Under the pieces are notes generated by a model, which made no database searches, was not told the DNA's origin, and saw only the letters and a list, made by a program, of their open reading frames with translations. From Clavulina sp. PMI_390 (taxonomy: Eukaryota; Basidiomycota; Agaricomycetes; Cantharellales; Hydnaceae), in contig WIDE01000016.1 of NCBI GenBank assembly GCA_015039315.1, forward strand, positions 62,001-126,000: a DNA stretch of 64,000 nt, given 5' to 3'. The position numbers and the translations under genes are program-made. Positions 48,701 through 59,183 of this stretch are shown piece after piece. Positions within the stretch are counted from its first letter, which is position 1. Every line of letters starts with the position of its first letter.

Positions 48701-51330
48701 TCCTACACTTGCCATCCCCGAGCTGATGCGCATCTTGGTTGATGAGGAAGAGGTTCCATGGGCTAAGGCGTGGCAGCTCGTGACCAGGACGTTCGCATAC
48801 ACGAATCATACTGTCTTGCCTGAGGTGGGATTTCTGTTCTGTTATCCGGTTCCCGACGGGGGCTTACTTATTTTCCCACATCAGGCTTTGGAGAAATGGC
48901 CCCTCCAGCTGATCGAGAACTTATTGCCCCGGTGAGTAGCCCTATGATGAACTATGAAGGATAACAAGGCTGATAAGCTGACAATCGGTGTTTCGTTACC
49001 TAGCCATATGCAGATTATTTATGACATCGTGAGTGTATATTTCTTTATCCCTTGTCATGGTGTCCTGACTCAAGGTTAATTGTCATAATAGAACCTGTAA
49101 GTTCTTGCGCACTTCTCACTGGCGATAGAATAATGGCTGATCCCAGACAATCACATCTCAAGGTCATTCCTACAAGGTCAGTTCCTTCGCTATTGATCTG
49201 GGGAGGTTGAAGACTGACCATCAACTTGATGATATTGTCCAGCTGTGGAGAAGAAGTTCCCAGGCGACCGCGAACGCCTCTCGCGTATGAGCTTGATCGA
49301 TGGTGTGTTCCATGAGCCATACACTTTCCCGCATCCTTTTTTCCTTATCCTATTCCGTGAACAGAGACCCACCCGCGTTACCTCCGTATGGCAAATCTTG
49401 CCGTCCTTGGTTCCTTCAAAGTGAACGGTGTGGCAGAGCTGCACTCCCAGCTCGTCCAAACCACCATCCTGAAGGACTTTGTGGACTTCTACGGACGCGA
49501 GAAATTCGGCAACATCACAAACGGCATCACGCCCCGTCGATGGCTCGATCAGTGCAACCCTGGTCTTAGCAAACTCGTGACGCAAACTCTTGGCGTAGGG
49601 ACGCAAGAGTGGCTGAGGGACTTGTATCTGCTCAAGGGTCTGGTCAAGAACGAGGAGGACGCGAAGTTCCAGAAGCAGTGGGCGCTGGTCAAACAGGGTA
49701 ACAAGGAGAGGCTTGCCCGTAAGTACACGCTAATATGCTTTAGAAGGGGGTGAATTATATTCCGACCTCTTCGTCGCTGCGCAGACTACATCGAGACCAC
49801 GCTTGGCATCCGTGTCAATACTGAGGTGAGTGGTCCGATGACCGTACCGTCTTCAGATCACAAATTGACTGGATGCACCTTAGGCTATGTTCGACGTGCA
49901 AGTGAAGCGTATCCACGAGTACAAGGCGCGTATGTTCCTGAGAGTAATCGAGCTTGACATGCTCATACGAGGATGGTTATAGCGTCAAACGATGAATATC
50001 TTGGGTGTCATTCACGTACGTTGAGCTCGCCGCAGCCCATCGCTATCGTATCTAACCGGACCATTTTTCCGGTTGTTTCATTTATTAGCGCTACTTCACC
50101 ATCAAAGCAATGACCCCCGCACAGCGCAAGTCTGTAGTCCCGCGTGTGGTTCTTTTTGCCGGCAAGGCTGCGCCTGGGTACTATATGGCCAAGTTGACGA
50201 TTCGCCTGATCGTGAACGTCGGCAAGATCATCAACTCCGACCCGGACGTCAAGGATCTTCTCACCCTGCTGTTCCTTCCCGACTACTCGGTGTCACTGGC
50301 TGAACTCCTTATCCCTGCTGCAGATATCTCTCAGCACATCTCAACCGCTGGGACGGAAGCAAGTGGTACTAGCAACATGAAGTTCTGCTTGAATGGCGCG
50401 TAAGTGAAACTTACTATATACCAATGCTGGGGTAATTGCCATGGGCTGACTTATGCCTTCGCTAATCGATGTCCTTGCCTCTAGCCTGCTGGTTGGTACC
50501 GTCGATGGTGCCTCGATTGAGATTGCTGAGGAGGTCGGCGAAGAAAACGTTTTCCTCTTTGGTCATCTCGCTCCTGCTGGTGAGTTCGCTTGATCTCCCC
50601 CCAAGCCTTATAAACTGAATGTACCATGTCATAAATCAAGTGGAGGACCTTCGCCACCAACATCGCTACCATCCCGTCGAGCTCGCACAACGCTCCCCAG
50701 CCCTTGCTGTCATTCTCGACGAGATCAGCGCCGGTCGGTTCGGCGATGGATCTACTTATGAGCCGTACGGTACTATCTTTTATGCCAAGAATCTCGCTAA
50801 CTCTTTCTATCTCGGTCTCCCCCCTTCTTGATGGGATCATTGGCTGTAGACTGATCGGGACCATCCGCCATGGCGATTACTACCTTGTCGGCGACGACTT
50901 TGACTCTTGTGCGTTCTGTTTCCTATTACATCTCATTGCATATCCAATGGCTGACAGAACATTGACGGTGGCGGTCATCGTTTGGAAATAGATCTGGAGG
51001 CCCAGAAGATCGTCGACGAGGCGTATCTTGATCGCCCATCTTGGATTAAGAAGTGCATCCGCACTGGTAAGTAGCTATATAAAGCTCTCCGAGCCTGGGA
51101 ACGTGCTGAATGAGCTCCATAATCTCCACAGTCGCTCATATGGGCAAGTTTAGCAGTGATCGTGCTATTATGCAGTACGCTGAAGAGGTGCGCGATCCTT
51201 CCCTCATACATGACGCCTATTCGCTTACTGACTAACTGGGTGATGCATCTATTCCCTTACATCTCCCTCCAATTTCGCACTATCTATCTTGCATTGACAG
51301 ATCTGGAACATCGAGCCCACAAAGTTGTGA
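45755..51330 (+). CDS. GPH1: Glycogen phosphorylase
   Basis: A pyridoxal-phosphate enzyme that releases glucose-1-phosphate from glycogen in the cytosol. The start at 45755 gives [12 protein letters not shown], followed by a low-complexity Ala/Pro/Thr stretch of about 60 residues that may hold regulatory phosphosites. More than twenty small exons then follow the family from end to end: [99 protein letters not shown] [54 protein letters not shown], and the PLP site [15 protein letters not shown] with its Lys. It ends WNIEPTKL. Total about 870 residues, as in yeast. No frame break was found. The stop is at 51328-51330. Confidence 0.95.
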
Positions 51331-52412
51331 ATCATGGAGCATACTTCGTACGCGGTATTCCCTGGCAAGGACTCTCTCCCTGGCTGTATAACAACTGTCT
51401 TTTGTGCGTGTACCACGGCGTTGTGATATCACGTAAAAATGTAACATTTAGTATCTTATGTGAATGTATCCCCATCCCATCTGGAGTCATCCACGAAAGA
51501 TCGAGGCACAAAAGGTGTCGCGTTGTGAGGGATCGATGGGACGTGGTCGCCTGCTCGCGCTGACTCGAGTTTGCAACCCCACACTTTTTTGTCCTGTCTT
51601 GGCAACTCCCTGCGTGGGGCACGCCGCATTGCCACACATCCGAGCACTCCTGTGGCGCAGCCAGCGGCCCAAAGGACTTTGCGGAGTTAGAGAGTTCATT
51701 TCAGTTATGTCACGCGAAGTCACACCGTTCGTGACAAGAAACAATCGTGATGATGATGAATTGGACGTGAGTGGAAAAAGACGAACGAAGTTGATACAGT
51801 TGGCCACGAAATTGGGCACAGACAGAGACAAGATATGAGGTGATAAAGTAGAGTCATGCAGACGATATCTCTACGGAAACCCGAAAATGAAAAGAAGATG
51901 AGGAACGAAAACCCCAGATGATGATGTGGGGATACTAAGTGCTCTCTTGCTCAGAGAAGGCAGCATACAAGGCATGGTGGACCACGACGCGATACGAAAT
52001 GGGCGAAGGGTATGACCGATGCGGGAGAAAAAGACGAATGGGAACGAAGGTTTGACTCGTGTATATGAGAGGAGGCGGGAGACTGATGACGAAGGGAGTG
52101 TGGTGGCCGGGACTGAGAGCATCCGATACGATGAGGAAATAAGTGAATAAAGATAGGTTTGAGTGGGGGAGGGTGAAGGGGGCGATATAATTGGGTGATT
52201 GGGTGGGATGTGGAAGAGTGTGTGTGGATGTGATCGCCCTCGAGTGGAGGAGATAGTGTGCTCGATGAGTCTCAGGGACTAGACGAGTGTGCTAAACCTG
52301 AGATAAGACCGGTAAGTTAGCATAATTGATTCTCAAATAAATGTACCAGAGCCCAGGATCCATGCAAGGAAGGGAGAGAAAAGACTTACAGCAATGCGAG
52401 TGGGTTTAGGAC
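51331..52412. other. Convergent intergenic, GPH1 and pheromone P1 3' flanks
   Basis: From 51850 to 52260 the + strand is purine-rich, so the minus strand downstream of pheromone P1 is pyrimidine-rich, as expected for its 3' untranslated region. Open frames at 51464-51838 look spurious. Confidence 0.45.
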
Positions 52413-52535
52413 TCATGCGATGGTGCAGGCCGTGTTCTTCGATGTCGAGTCCTCATCAGCGACCTCGACATCTTCCACACGGGCTTCGGTAGTAGGCGCA
52501 GGGCCAAAGAAGAGCAGCGAGAAGAAGGAATCCAT
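52413..52535 (-). CDS. Lipopeptide mating pheromone precursor P1 (CaaX)
   Basis: A 40-residue precursor, too short for ordinary gene calling. It opens MDSFFSLLFF, the typical start of basidiomycete pheromone precursors. An acidic middle follows (EARVEDVEVADED), then a short C-terminal segment STSKNTAC and the farnesylation box CTIA directly before the TGA. By family knowledge the Cys is farnesylated and carboxymethylated, and the N-terminal part is removed at a charged site, here probably after ADED. The mature lipopeptide leaves through an ABC exporter and is read by a STE3 receptor. No intron is present. A TATA-like box lies about 146 bases upstream. It differs from P2 and P3 in its mature part, so it may be a separate specificity. 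Certainty rests on the combined length, start, acidic spacer, CaaX and family-like neighbours. Confidence 0.87.
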   Translation of the reverse strand: MDSFFSLLFFGPAPTTEARVEDVEVADEDSTSKNTACTIA

Positions 52536-52680
52536 TGAGAGTATAGTGGTATTTCGAGGAGGTTTATTGGGATTTTGATCGACACAGGCGGCGAAGTTGC
52601 TGCGAGTTGCAAGAAGTAGGCGTCGACTCGGAGAGGGCAGGGAGCTTTGCTGGAGAACTGAGGCATCGGTGGGATCGTTT

Positions 52681-52690
52681 GCTCTTTATA
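52681..52690 (-). promoter_or_regulatory. TATA-like box of pheromone P1
   Basis: The minus strand reads TATAAAGAGC, about 146 bases before the P1 start codon. Confidence 0.45.
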
Positions 52691-52810
52691 CGGACTTTGG
52701 GTCCATTGAGAAATGACTGGTGGGCCCTAGACGGAGCGCTATTGTACATGACGGCGTTAAGAGGCCTTAGCGGCGATGCTGTTTGTCGGGCCACACATTC
52801 GCACCCGAAA

Positions 52811-52819
52811 CGCTATTGT
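52811..52819 (-). promoter_or_regulatory. ACAATAGCG motif upstream of P1
   Basis: The nine bases ACAATAGCG on the minus strand lie 276 bases before the P1 start. The same nine bases lie upstream of P2, and a variant lies upstream of P3. The core resembles HMG-box targets. The role is inferred. Confidence 0.3.
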
Positions 52820-54333
52820 TATCGTGTGGGTATCAGACAACCTAGAGGCGCACAAAAGAGACGTATATGAGTCAAGTAAGCTCGGCATTGCCACTGGGAG
52901 TGTCGGTGCTGTAAGGTGTGTGGTTGGACGGCGCTTAGAGGCATGAGATTTAGCGGAGCAAGATCTGCACAGCCACTCGACGATTGAATTGCCGGAGGGT
53001 CCGAGAGCTTCCCGACAAACGCCACTTCAGCACTCCTCTGGACTTCATGGCTAGCAATGAATATAACGAATAGGAGTCGATAAACTGATATATATGCCGG
53101 CTGCTGTTATCAGCCGCACACACACGTCAGGAGACACGATTGGGAATCAGGAACTCCGCCTTGGCTGGATCTGGCGACGCCGACTGTTCCCATCGCCCGC
53201 TCAACATTCGTCACTCACGCACTGCCCACCAATAATTAGATCTTATTTTCGGCGCACTTTGGAAGACGAAGAAGCGGATCTGCCAGCGAGGTCGAGCAGA
53301 TCGTCAAGGATTTTCTCTCTATTTTCACAGACACCTTCCTACAACCTACACCTGTGAGAACCCAGTTTCGTCACCTTCTGCATCGAGAGCGTTAGACCAC
53401 CGCACACAATCGGTACTCTTTGTCTAACTCCCTCCCCCCGGCCGGGCGCCGCCCCTGTCCTGCCGTTATCATCGGGCATGGCGAGTCATCTGGTTTGTGT
53501 AGAGCGGCCGTCAACGGCTCTCAACACAAGGCGTTTCAGGGTTGTCAGTACCAGCCCATATCAACCCAATAGACAAAAAACCCCCATCCCCGGGGAATTT
53601 ATGCGACATTTCCCCCCAACCAATCACGAGGAAGATATGGACTGTATATGTCTGAGCATAAGGTGCCGCGCGTGTCTTCCTCTAAATCCGCACGACCTCC
53701 ACCTGCCGCGTCCCAATAGCCCGACCAGCGTCTTCGGGACTTCTAAGTCTTGTTGGCTTACTCATGTGAGAGACGCAATGTGAGAAGCGTTTTCGCGAGC
53801 GGTATGCGCGTCAGCGAGCGACATGTAGCTTGCGTGCCAGTGTCTCTCGCTCAGATGTCTAACAAGGTTTGAGTTACGGTCACGCGGACTCGCCTCTTAT
53901 TTCAGGTTCAGGAACCGTTTTGAAATAACTTAGGGTTCGATAGGAGGTGGCTAAGCCGATGGTCATGCGCGTCCTTATGTCGTCACAGGCGTTAAGCAGA
54001 TCACTCTCAGTGGTGTGTTATGAGCAGAACCGACAATGTCCCGACATAAATATAATTCCTCGATGATAGATCTCTGTTAATCGGCGTGCCCTGTTGCCAA
54101 CCCAACGAGATTATTCCTCTAAGTTCTACTCTTCATGGGCGAATCCTCATCTCACTCTACTTCATTGCCATTGCTTGAGCCACTGAACCAATAACTCGGA
54201 CTCTGCGCCATCCATCGTGACTTTCTGCCTCATTCTCCGTCATGTGAGCGAGAAGCTCTCGCCTCCAGGGCAGTTATGAGACAAAATCTGCCTCTGCTCC
54301 TGTTGCGCGCGAGTTATGTGCGCACAGTCCCCG

Positions 54334-54342
54334 ACAATAGCG
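54334..54342 (+). promoter_or_regulatory. ACAATAGCG motif upstream of P2
   Basis: Identical to the nine-base sequence upstream of P1, and about 147 bases before the P2 start codon. Candidate regulator site. Confidence 0.3.
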
Positions 54343-54376
54343 ACCACCGCCGAGAGACAACGGCTGCAAAAGAAGC

Positions 54377-54384
54377 TATTTAAG
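54377..54384 (+). promoter_or_regulatory. TATA-like box of pheromone P2
   Basis: TATTTAAG, about 105 bases before the P2 start codon. Confidence 0.4.
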
Positions 54385-54488
54385 GACCCTTGTCTGCGTC
54401 GTCTTCTCGCTCTCTCCAGCATCTGCTCCAGAATCTCCTCGCTCGTCTACCCCACTTGCCCAAACTCCCAAACAATCTCTCTATCCCA

Positions 54489-54605
54489 ATGGATTCTATC
54501 TTCACCGTCTTCTACCCCGTCGATAACGCTGCTGTCGAGGAGACCGAGATCAACGATCAGGATGGTGGCGGCGGCGGTGGCAACACCAGCTGCGTGGTCG
54601 CGTAA
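54489..54605 (+). CDS. Lipopeptide mating pheromone precursor P2 (CaaX)
   Basis: A 38-residue precursor opening MDSIFTVFYP, continuing through an acidic spacer (VEETEINDQD) to a glycine-rich C-terminal segment GGGGGGNTSC and the CaaX box CVVA at the TAA. It is the clear paralogue of P3: from VD onward 21 of 28 residues are identical. The expected maturation is farnesylation and carboxymethylation of the Cys, with N-terminal cleavage at the charged NDQD stretch. The predicted mature peptide is unusually glycine-rich. There is no intron. The downstream 450 bases are pyrimidine-rich, as in other expressed genes of the window. The nearest STE3 receptor in the window is about 28 kb to the left. 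The start at 54489 is the only ATG that gives the canonical MDS opening. Confidence 0.88.
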   Translation: MDSIFTVFYPVDNAAVEETEINDQDGGGGGGNTSCVVA

Positions 54606-55805
54606 AGGTGAGCTCGTCGATCTTCTTCCTCTTTCTTCTTGCGCCTTTGCTTTTTGCCCCTGATACTCCTCTATCGTTCAACTTGAGGCTAACCGCTCGC
54701 GTTTTCCGTTTATCCCATCGTATGCTAGGTCCTCCGCTAAGGCCCACACGCATCTCCCACTCCTCTCTCTCCTGCCTCCCCCAATTCCTCCATCCTCAAC
54801 AGACACTTCCTTCTCCCTTCTCCTTTGCTACTCATTCGAGACGACCCTATCCCTTATTCTTTCATCTATTCGTTCGTTCTTGCTCTCAACGCCTCCATCT
54901 TTCCCTTGTTCGCAGCCGCACGCAGTAGATCGCCATCCTCGTTCGGATATATGTCTCTGTGTACCCGAACCTTTCACCCGTCGATCTACTCTCTCGCTCC
55001 TTCCCTAGGCTTGCACACTGTGTATTGGCTTGGCATTTCGCCCCTCCATTCCATTGTTGTACATTATAGCCGTGATAGCTTTATGGTTATCTAAAAACTG
55101 TGTTTTGTTTCGCGCGAAGATCAACTTCATTGACTAACGCTCTTAAGCCGACTAGTGTGACTGCAGATTTCTCCTAGGCCAGAGTTTGAGCAAAACACGG
55201 ACGTGATTCCGAAACGCATGCATGCGTTCAGGGGTACAGTACCTTGGTCGCTTCTGAGGCGAGAGTGTTGAGACGGCTGGAAACAGCAAAGGCCAAATAT
55301 GGAAGGACAGGGTTGTGGTCAAAGCGGTTGCGTCCCCGCTAACGACTTGTCCCCTCATAACCAGCTCTAGCGGGCCTCATTATTCGGCGCGAGCAACTCT
55401 AAAGTTAGGACATCTCAGATGATAGGATTGATACAAAAGCGCAAAACGAGGAAGTTAATGGCACAGAGTTTGAGGTACATGGACGCAAAGCTAAGACAGG
55501 GGAATTAGGGAGAAAGACGAGGATGACACTACAACAAAGGAAGGAACCGTCGAGAAATGAGGGGAAGAGTGAGGGGTTGGGATGGGAGGCAAGAATGGAG
55601 AGGATGGCTCGTGTGTGCGGCACGGCCTTGGATGAGGGGAAGGACAGGATAGTTGGGGGAAGAGAGCAATGCGGGGATGATTGGCAGCGGATGGGCCTAC
55701 AGTTAGAGGCAAGAGGAGGGGAGGGGGCGTCAGTTACAGCTGAAGGCTGAGACATCTAGCATCGAATGGTAGCTACTGAGGGTGGGGGAACCTTGACCTC
55801 ACCAT
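54606..55805. other. Tail-to-tail spacer of P2 and P3
   Basis: Pyrimidine-rich on the + strand after P2 (54606-55000) and on the minus strand after P3 (about 55440-55760), which fits two long converging 3' untranslated regions. The frames in it are composition artefacts. Confidence 0.5.
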
Positions 55806-55919
55806 TTACGCGATGACACAGTTAGTGTTATAACCACCGCCCCTGCCATCTTGGTCGTGAATCTCAGTCTCTTCGATAGCAGCGCTGTCGACCAGGACGA
55901 CGGTGCAGAAGAAATCCAT
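55806..55919 (-). CDS. Lipopeptide mating pheromone precursor P3 (CaaX)
   Basis: A 37-residue precursor opening MDFFCTVVLV, with acidic spacer IEETEIHDQD, glycine-rich segment GRGGGYNTNC and CaaX box CVIA at the TAA. It is the inverted, tail-to-tail paralogue of P2. Changes fall mostly in the presumed mature part (Gly to Arg, Gly to Tyr, Ser to Asn), which is where receptor specificity would be set. An in-frame ATG at 55991 would give 61 residues. That ATG is only six bases from the TATA box at 55997-56004, so it would precede the transcript start, and the inner ATG is preferred. The inner start also matches the MD-aromatic opening of the other precursors. Processing and export are as for the family. 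Confidence 0.88.
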   Translation of the reverse strand: MDFFCTVVLVDSAAIEETEIHDQDGRGGGYNTNCVIA

Positions 55920-55996
55920 TGTAGGCTGGTTAAGTGTTTGGGGGACGGAGTAGGGGGAGTAAGAGTCCTGGAGACGGCAATCAGGGTCCATAGTGT

Positions 55997-56004
55997 TTAT
56001 ATAA
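55997..56004 (-). promoter_or_regulatory. TATA box of pheromone P3
   Basis: The minus strand reads TTATATAA, about 78 bases before the preferred start codon. Its spacing argues against using the upstream in-frame ATG at 55991. Confidence 0.55.
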
Positions 56005-56036
56005 CCTCGCAGCCGTAGCTATTCCCCGCTTTATTT

Positions 56037-56046
56037 CAGCGATTGT
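56037..56046 (-). promoter_or_regulatory. ACAATCGCTG motif upstream of P3
   Basis: A variant of the ACAATAGCG sequence found before P1 and P2, sharing the ACAAT core and the following CG-rich end. It lies about 118 bases before the P3 start. Confidence 0.25.
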
Positions 56047-58163
56047 CTGAAAACAGAGGGCGGGGAGATGGGAGTGGTTGGAGGGCGGAGATCGTGTTTT
56101 GGGTCTCCTGACAGGGTTTGCGTCGGGACGCACCCGCTTACATCACACGCTGATGCCTAAAGTCGACGCTTAACTGAGATAGACTCCGCCAAATTGGTCA
56201 GAGTGGACAGGTCTGGTGAGTGGAGAGGCGGGTGACTCATGCCCGCAGTGGCGTATGAACTGTCAAAGAATAGAACCTTAGAGAAGACGAGCACTGGTTG
56301 TCATGGGAATAGACCGCCATATCTGGAAAAGAGCGGAGTGGCCAAAGTTGCCTTCGGCAATATACACGCCTTGAGTTGACGAGGGATAAGAAGGCGAGGT
56401 TTTTTGTCCACAAGGACTATAGATCGGCCCCGGTGCAACATATATTGATTTCCACCCATCCAATCTGCTAGCAGTGCGTCAATCGAGACGCTTTAGCCTG
56501 GAGAGGAGCGCATTCCTTTCCTATTACATTTACGATTGCTCAGTAGGTCAAGGGCGTGATCTCCTCAATGGCAATAAATTGAGGGGAATAAATCCGCCAT
56601 GATATGTCCTCACAATCGAGTTCGCCGCCAATTCAGCGTTCGGAAGATTGACAAGCCAATGGAAGGATGTCATTGCATGATTCCACAACGTCTCACCGCC
56701 AATGATTTTTCTTCCTGGAATTAAAGCGGACGGCAGTGATGGCAGCCACCCTTAACGGTATATCTCTGCATTTCTCATCAAGTTTGAATCGGAGAGGAGA
56801 GTTTGTTTGCTGACGCGAGAGTAGTCGCATGAGGTTGCTGGCCAAACAGCTGAAAACGTGCCTCTGACCGTGTGCCTTCCAACACCGTGGGACAAGGCAC
56901 TACAACCAGCTATGCGTACACTATTGATAGTATCTGATTACCCCTTTTGAAGCCTTCATTGACAGGAGAGCCATACCTGAGTGTTACCGAGCCTCATGCC
57001 GGTTGACCGTGATACCTTGGATATTGTATTTCTACCAGGAAGCTCATATCCGAGAAATATGGCTGAAGCATACTGGCACTTTATTCTCTGACTAGAATTT
57101 AGGCTCATCTTCTGTAAGATATTGGGGAAACCTGAGCTCTGTGCTGGTGAAATCTTAGCAGGTTGAAGATTTCTCTAATCTTGGCTGAAGTTCCTGTTTG
57201 GAAATTCAAGCTTCATACATTTCTGCTCAAAGTGGGAAAGGATTCCAGAACATTCTTCCATTGTTTAGGCGTTTGACCATCTCAGTGGCTCAGGAGTTAG
57301 TAACATGTCCAAGTTGTTGGCGGCACGGTCACAACATTTGCTCCGACCGCTGCGTTGGAACGGACAAGACCTCCCAGTTCCCCGCGCGTATTATTCAATT
57401 TGTCTCCATGACAATTCGCCAGGCGACCTTGTCTTCCGACACTGTTTCACAAACCCGCCACCTCAATAATTAGCAACACAGATACTCCACACAATTGGGA
57501 AGTTGTTTTAGAACTCCTCAACCTGCTATTGGACACCAGCACTCTCGTTCCGTCCTCTCCGATGATCAATATTCGAATACTTCCTTGTCAATGTCATCTA
57601 TTTCTTCGGCGGTAGTAGCATACTTAATAGGACAACCCCGTGGATGGCACTCAACTCATTGGTGAATACGGCGGTGACTGCGATGATCTCCGCCCTGCCG
57701 ATGCGTAATCTACACATTCTCATCGCCCATTCCTTGCAGAAGCATTGCCCCGGCTCCGCCTTTTCTTTGCGGCTAATCGTGTTCATACAATCCACCGCGA
57801 GCACTCCAACGTCTCTGAACGTTTTGTCTACGACCCTATAATCTATTGGCTCTTTCGTTATATCGTCTCCTATCTTGTCTGGCTCCCCCTCAACCACTTC
57901 ACTGATTTTTTATTCCAAACCCTCGCTATCTAGTGTCACACTGGCTGTATCATGATTGTTGGTACTGGTTTGCTTTTGTGACTTGCTGGTATGTGAACAT
58001 CTTCGTTGCTCGCGACCGTCGACTAGTCACCTTAGAAGACAGTCAAGTTTGAGATTTGTACCGGGTTCCTCATAAATCAACATCTATCAACATCTATAGT
58101 ATATATCGAGATGAAGGTGACGAATACACCGTTGAGTGAGGACACCGAGCTAGTATGGAATAT

Positions 58164-59183
58164 CTAGTCAGAGCTCTTCTTCCCTCCAGTATTCAGCTTG
58201 AGCCCGCTCCACTCTTCTGCCTTCTTCAGGCCACTCGCAACGGCCTTTTCGCCGCTCGCAACAGCATTCTTGATTGATGCGCGCAGCTCGACAGTAGAAT
58301 CGGCGACACTCTTGTTGAGAGCAGCGTGGGAGGCGCCAAGAGATGGAGCGAATCGGTCTTCCAATTCGGAAGCGTAAGCTCGGACGTTGTGGGCAGTCTT
58401 AGGGAGGAAGTAGGGGAAGGAGATGAGGAAGAGGGTAGGAGGTAAGAGTATCCGGACTGGGAGTGCTCCTAATACGATAGAGGATGTGGATTAGACAGGA
58501 ATGGGCATAACACGTTAAGGTAGAGATGAGTTGGGAACTCACGAGTTCGCCCGAGAATTGAGCCTGCCATGGTCGCAACGCCAACGTAGAGGATACCAGG
58601 GGTGATAGTCTCATCCTTGGGGATAAGGGACTTGACTCGGTCTAAAGCAAGAGATTCATGAGGTGTATTCGATAACGGGTCGAAAGGAGATGAGGTGAGT
58701 GGATCCGGGATGAGAATGTGAGGAAATTATGCTCACGCTCAACCTTGGCCTCCACACCAATCCACTTGTCTACTAGACTGTGGACTTGGGAGCGAGAGTT
58801 ATCATACGCCATTGTAGCATGCGTCCTTGCAGTGCCAATGGTGCGCTCTAACTCAGTGTGAACTTCCTCGAGGACAACTTCGGGTTCCGGCTCAGGGTAG
58901 ATTGACAGCTGAAGAATCAAGTGAAAAGAAAGCTTAGATCCTAAATGATGGGGTTTGCTAGTCAAGGTGAGGCGCTAACCCTTTTTGATGAGGAAGGAGT
59001 GGATGAAGGAGCCTCCGAGTCGAGGGCAATGGGTCTTCGTGTAGTGTATGCCACGCTTCCTGCTCCGGCCCCTGCCAGGAGGGCGGCAGTGCCTCGACGA
59101 GAGAGCTATCAGAAGATTCAGTATACTGAGACAAAAAGTTCGGCAGAATAATGGGTATTTACCACCGATGCAAAGCTTGCCAT
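58164..59183 (-). CDS. MICOS complex subunit Mic26/Mic27 (apolipoprotein O-like)
   Basis: An inner mitochondrial membrane protein of the MICOS complex, which shapes crista junctions and binds cardiolipin. The start at 59183 gives MASFASV. A 40-base intron follows, then YTESSDSSRRGTAALLAGAGAGSVAY-type sequence; in pieces, RRGTAALLAG then a Gly/Ala helix and TTRRPIALD. This N terminus, rich in Arg and Ser, suits a mitochondrial presequence. The ApoO domain carries LSIYPEPEPEVVLEE and HATMAYDNSRSQV, then the helices GILYVGVATMAGSILGRTR and VRILLPPTLFLISFPYFLP. The C-terminal third is amphipathic, with Ala/Lys repeats and the end GGKKSSD. Exons sum to about 245 residues, normal for fungal Mic26/27. 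I cannot separate Mic26 from Mic27. Confidence 0.86.

Larger units (their letters stand above)
52536..54488. other. Intergenic between divergent pheromone genes P1 and P2
   Basis: About 1.95 kb between the starts of two divergently transcribed pheromone genes. I looked for a receptor fragment and for additional CaaX frames and found none. Frames at 53094-53357 and 53478-53783 have no domain. Confidence 0.45.
55920..58163. other. Intergenic between P3 and MICOS gene
   Basis: About 2.2 kb with the P3 promoter at its left end. I see no domain-bearing frame, no further CaaX peptide and no transposon terminal repeats. Short frames at 57198-57473 and 57598-57897 are not supported. Confidence 0.45.
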
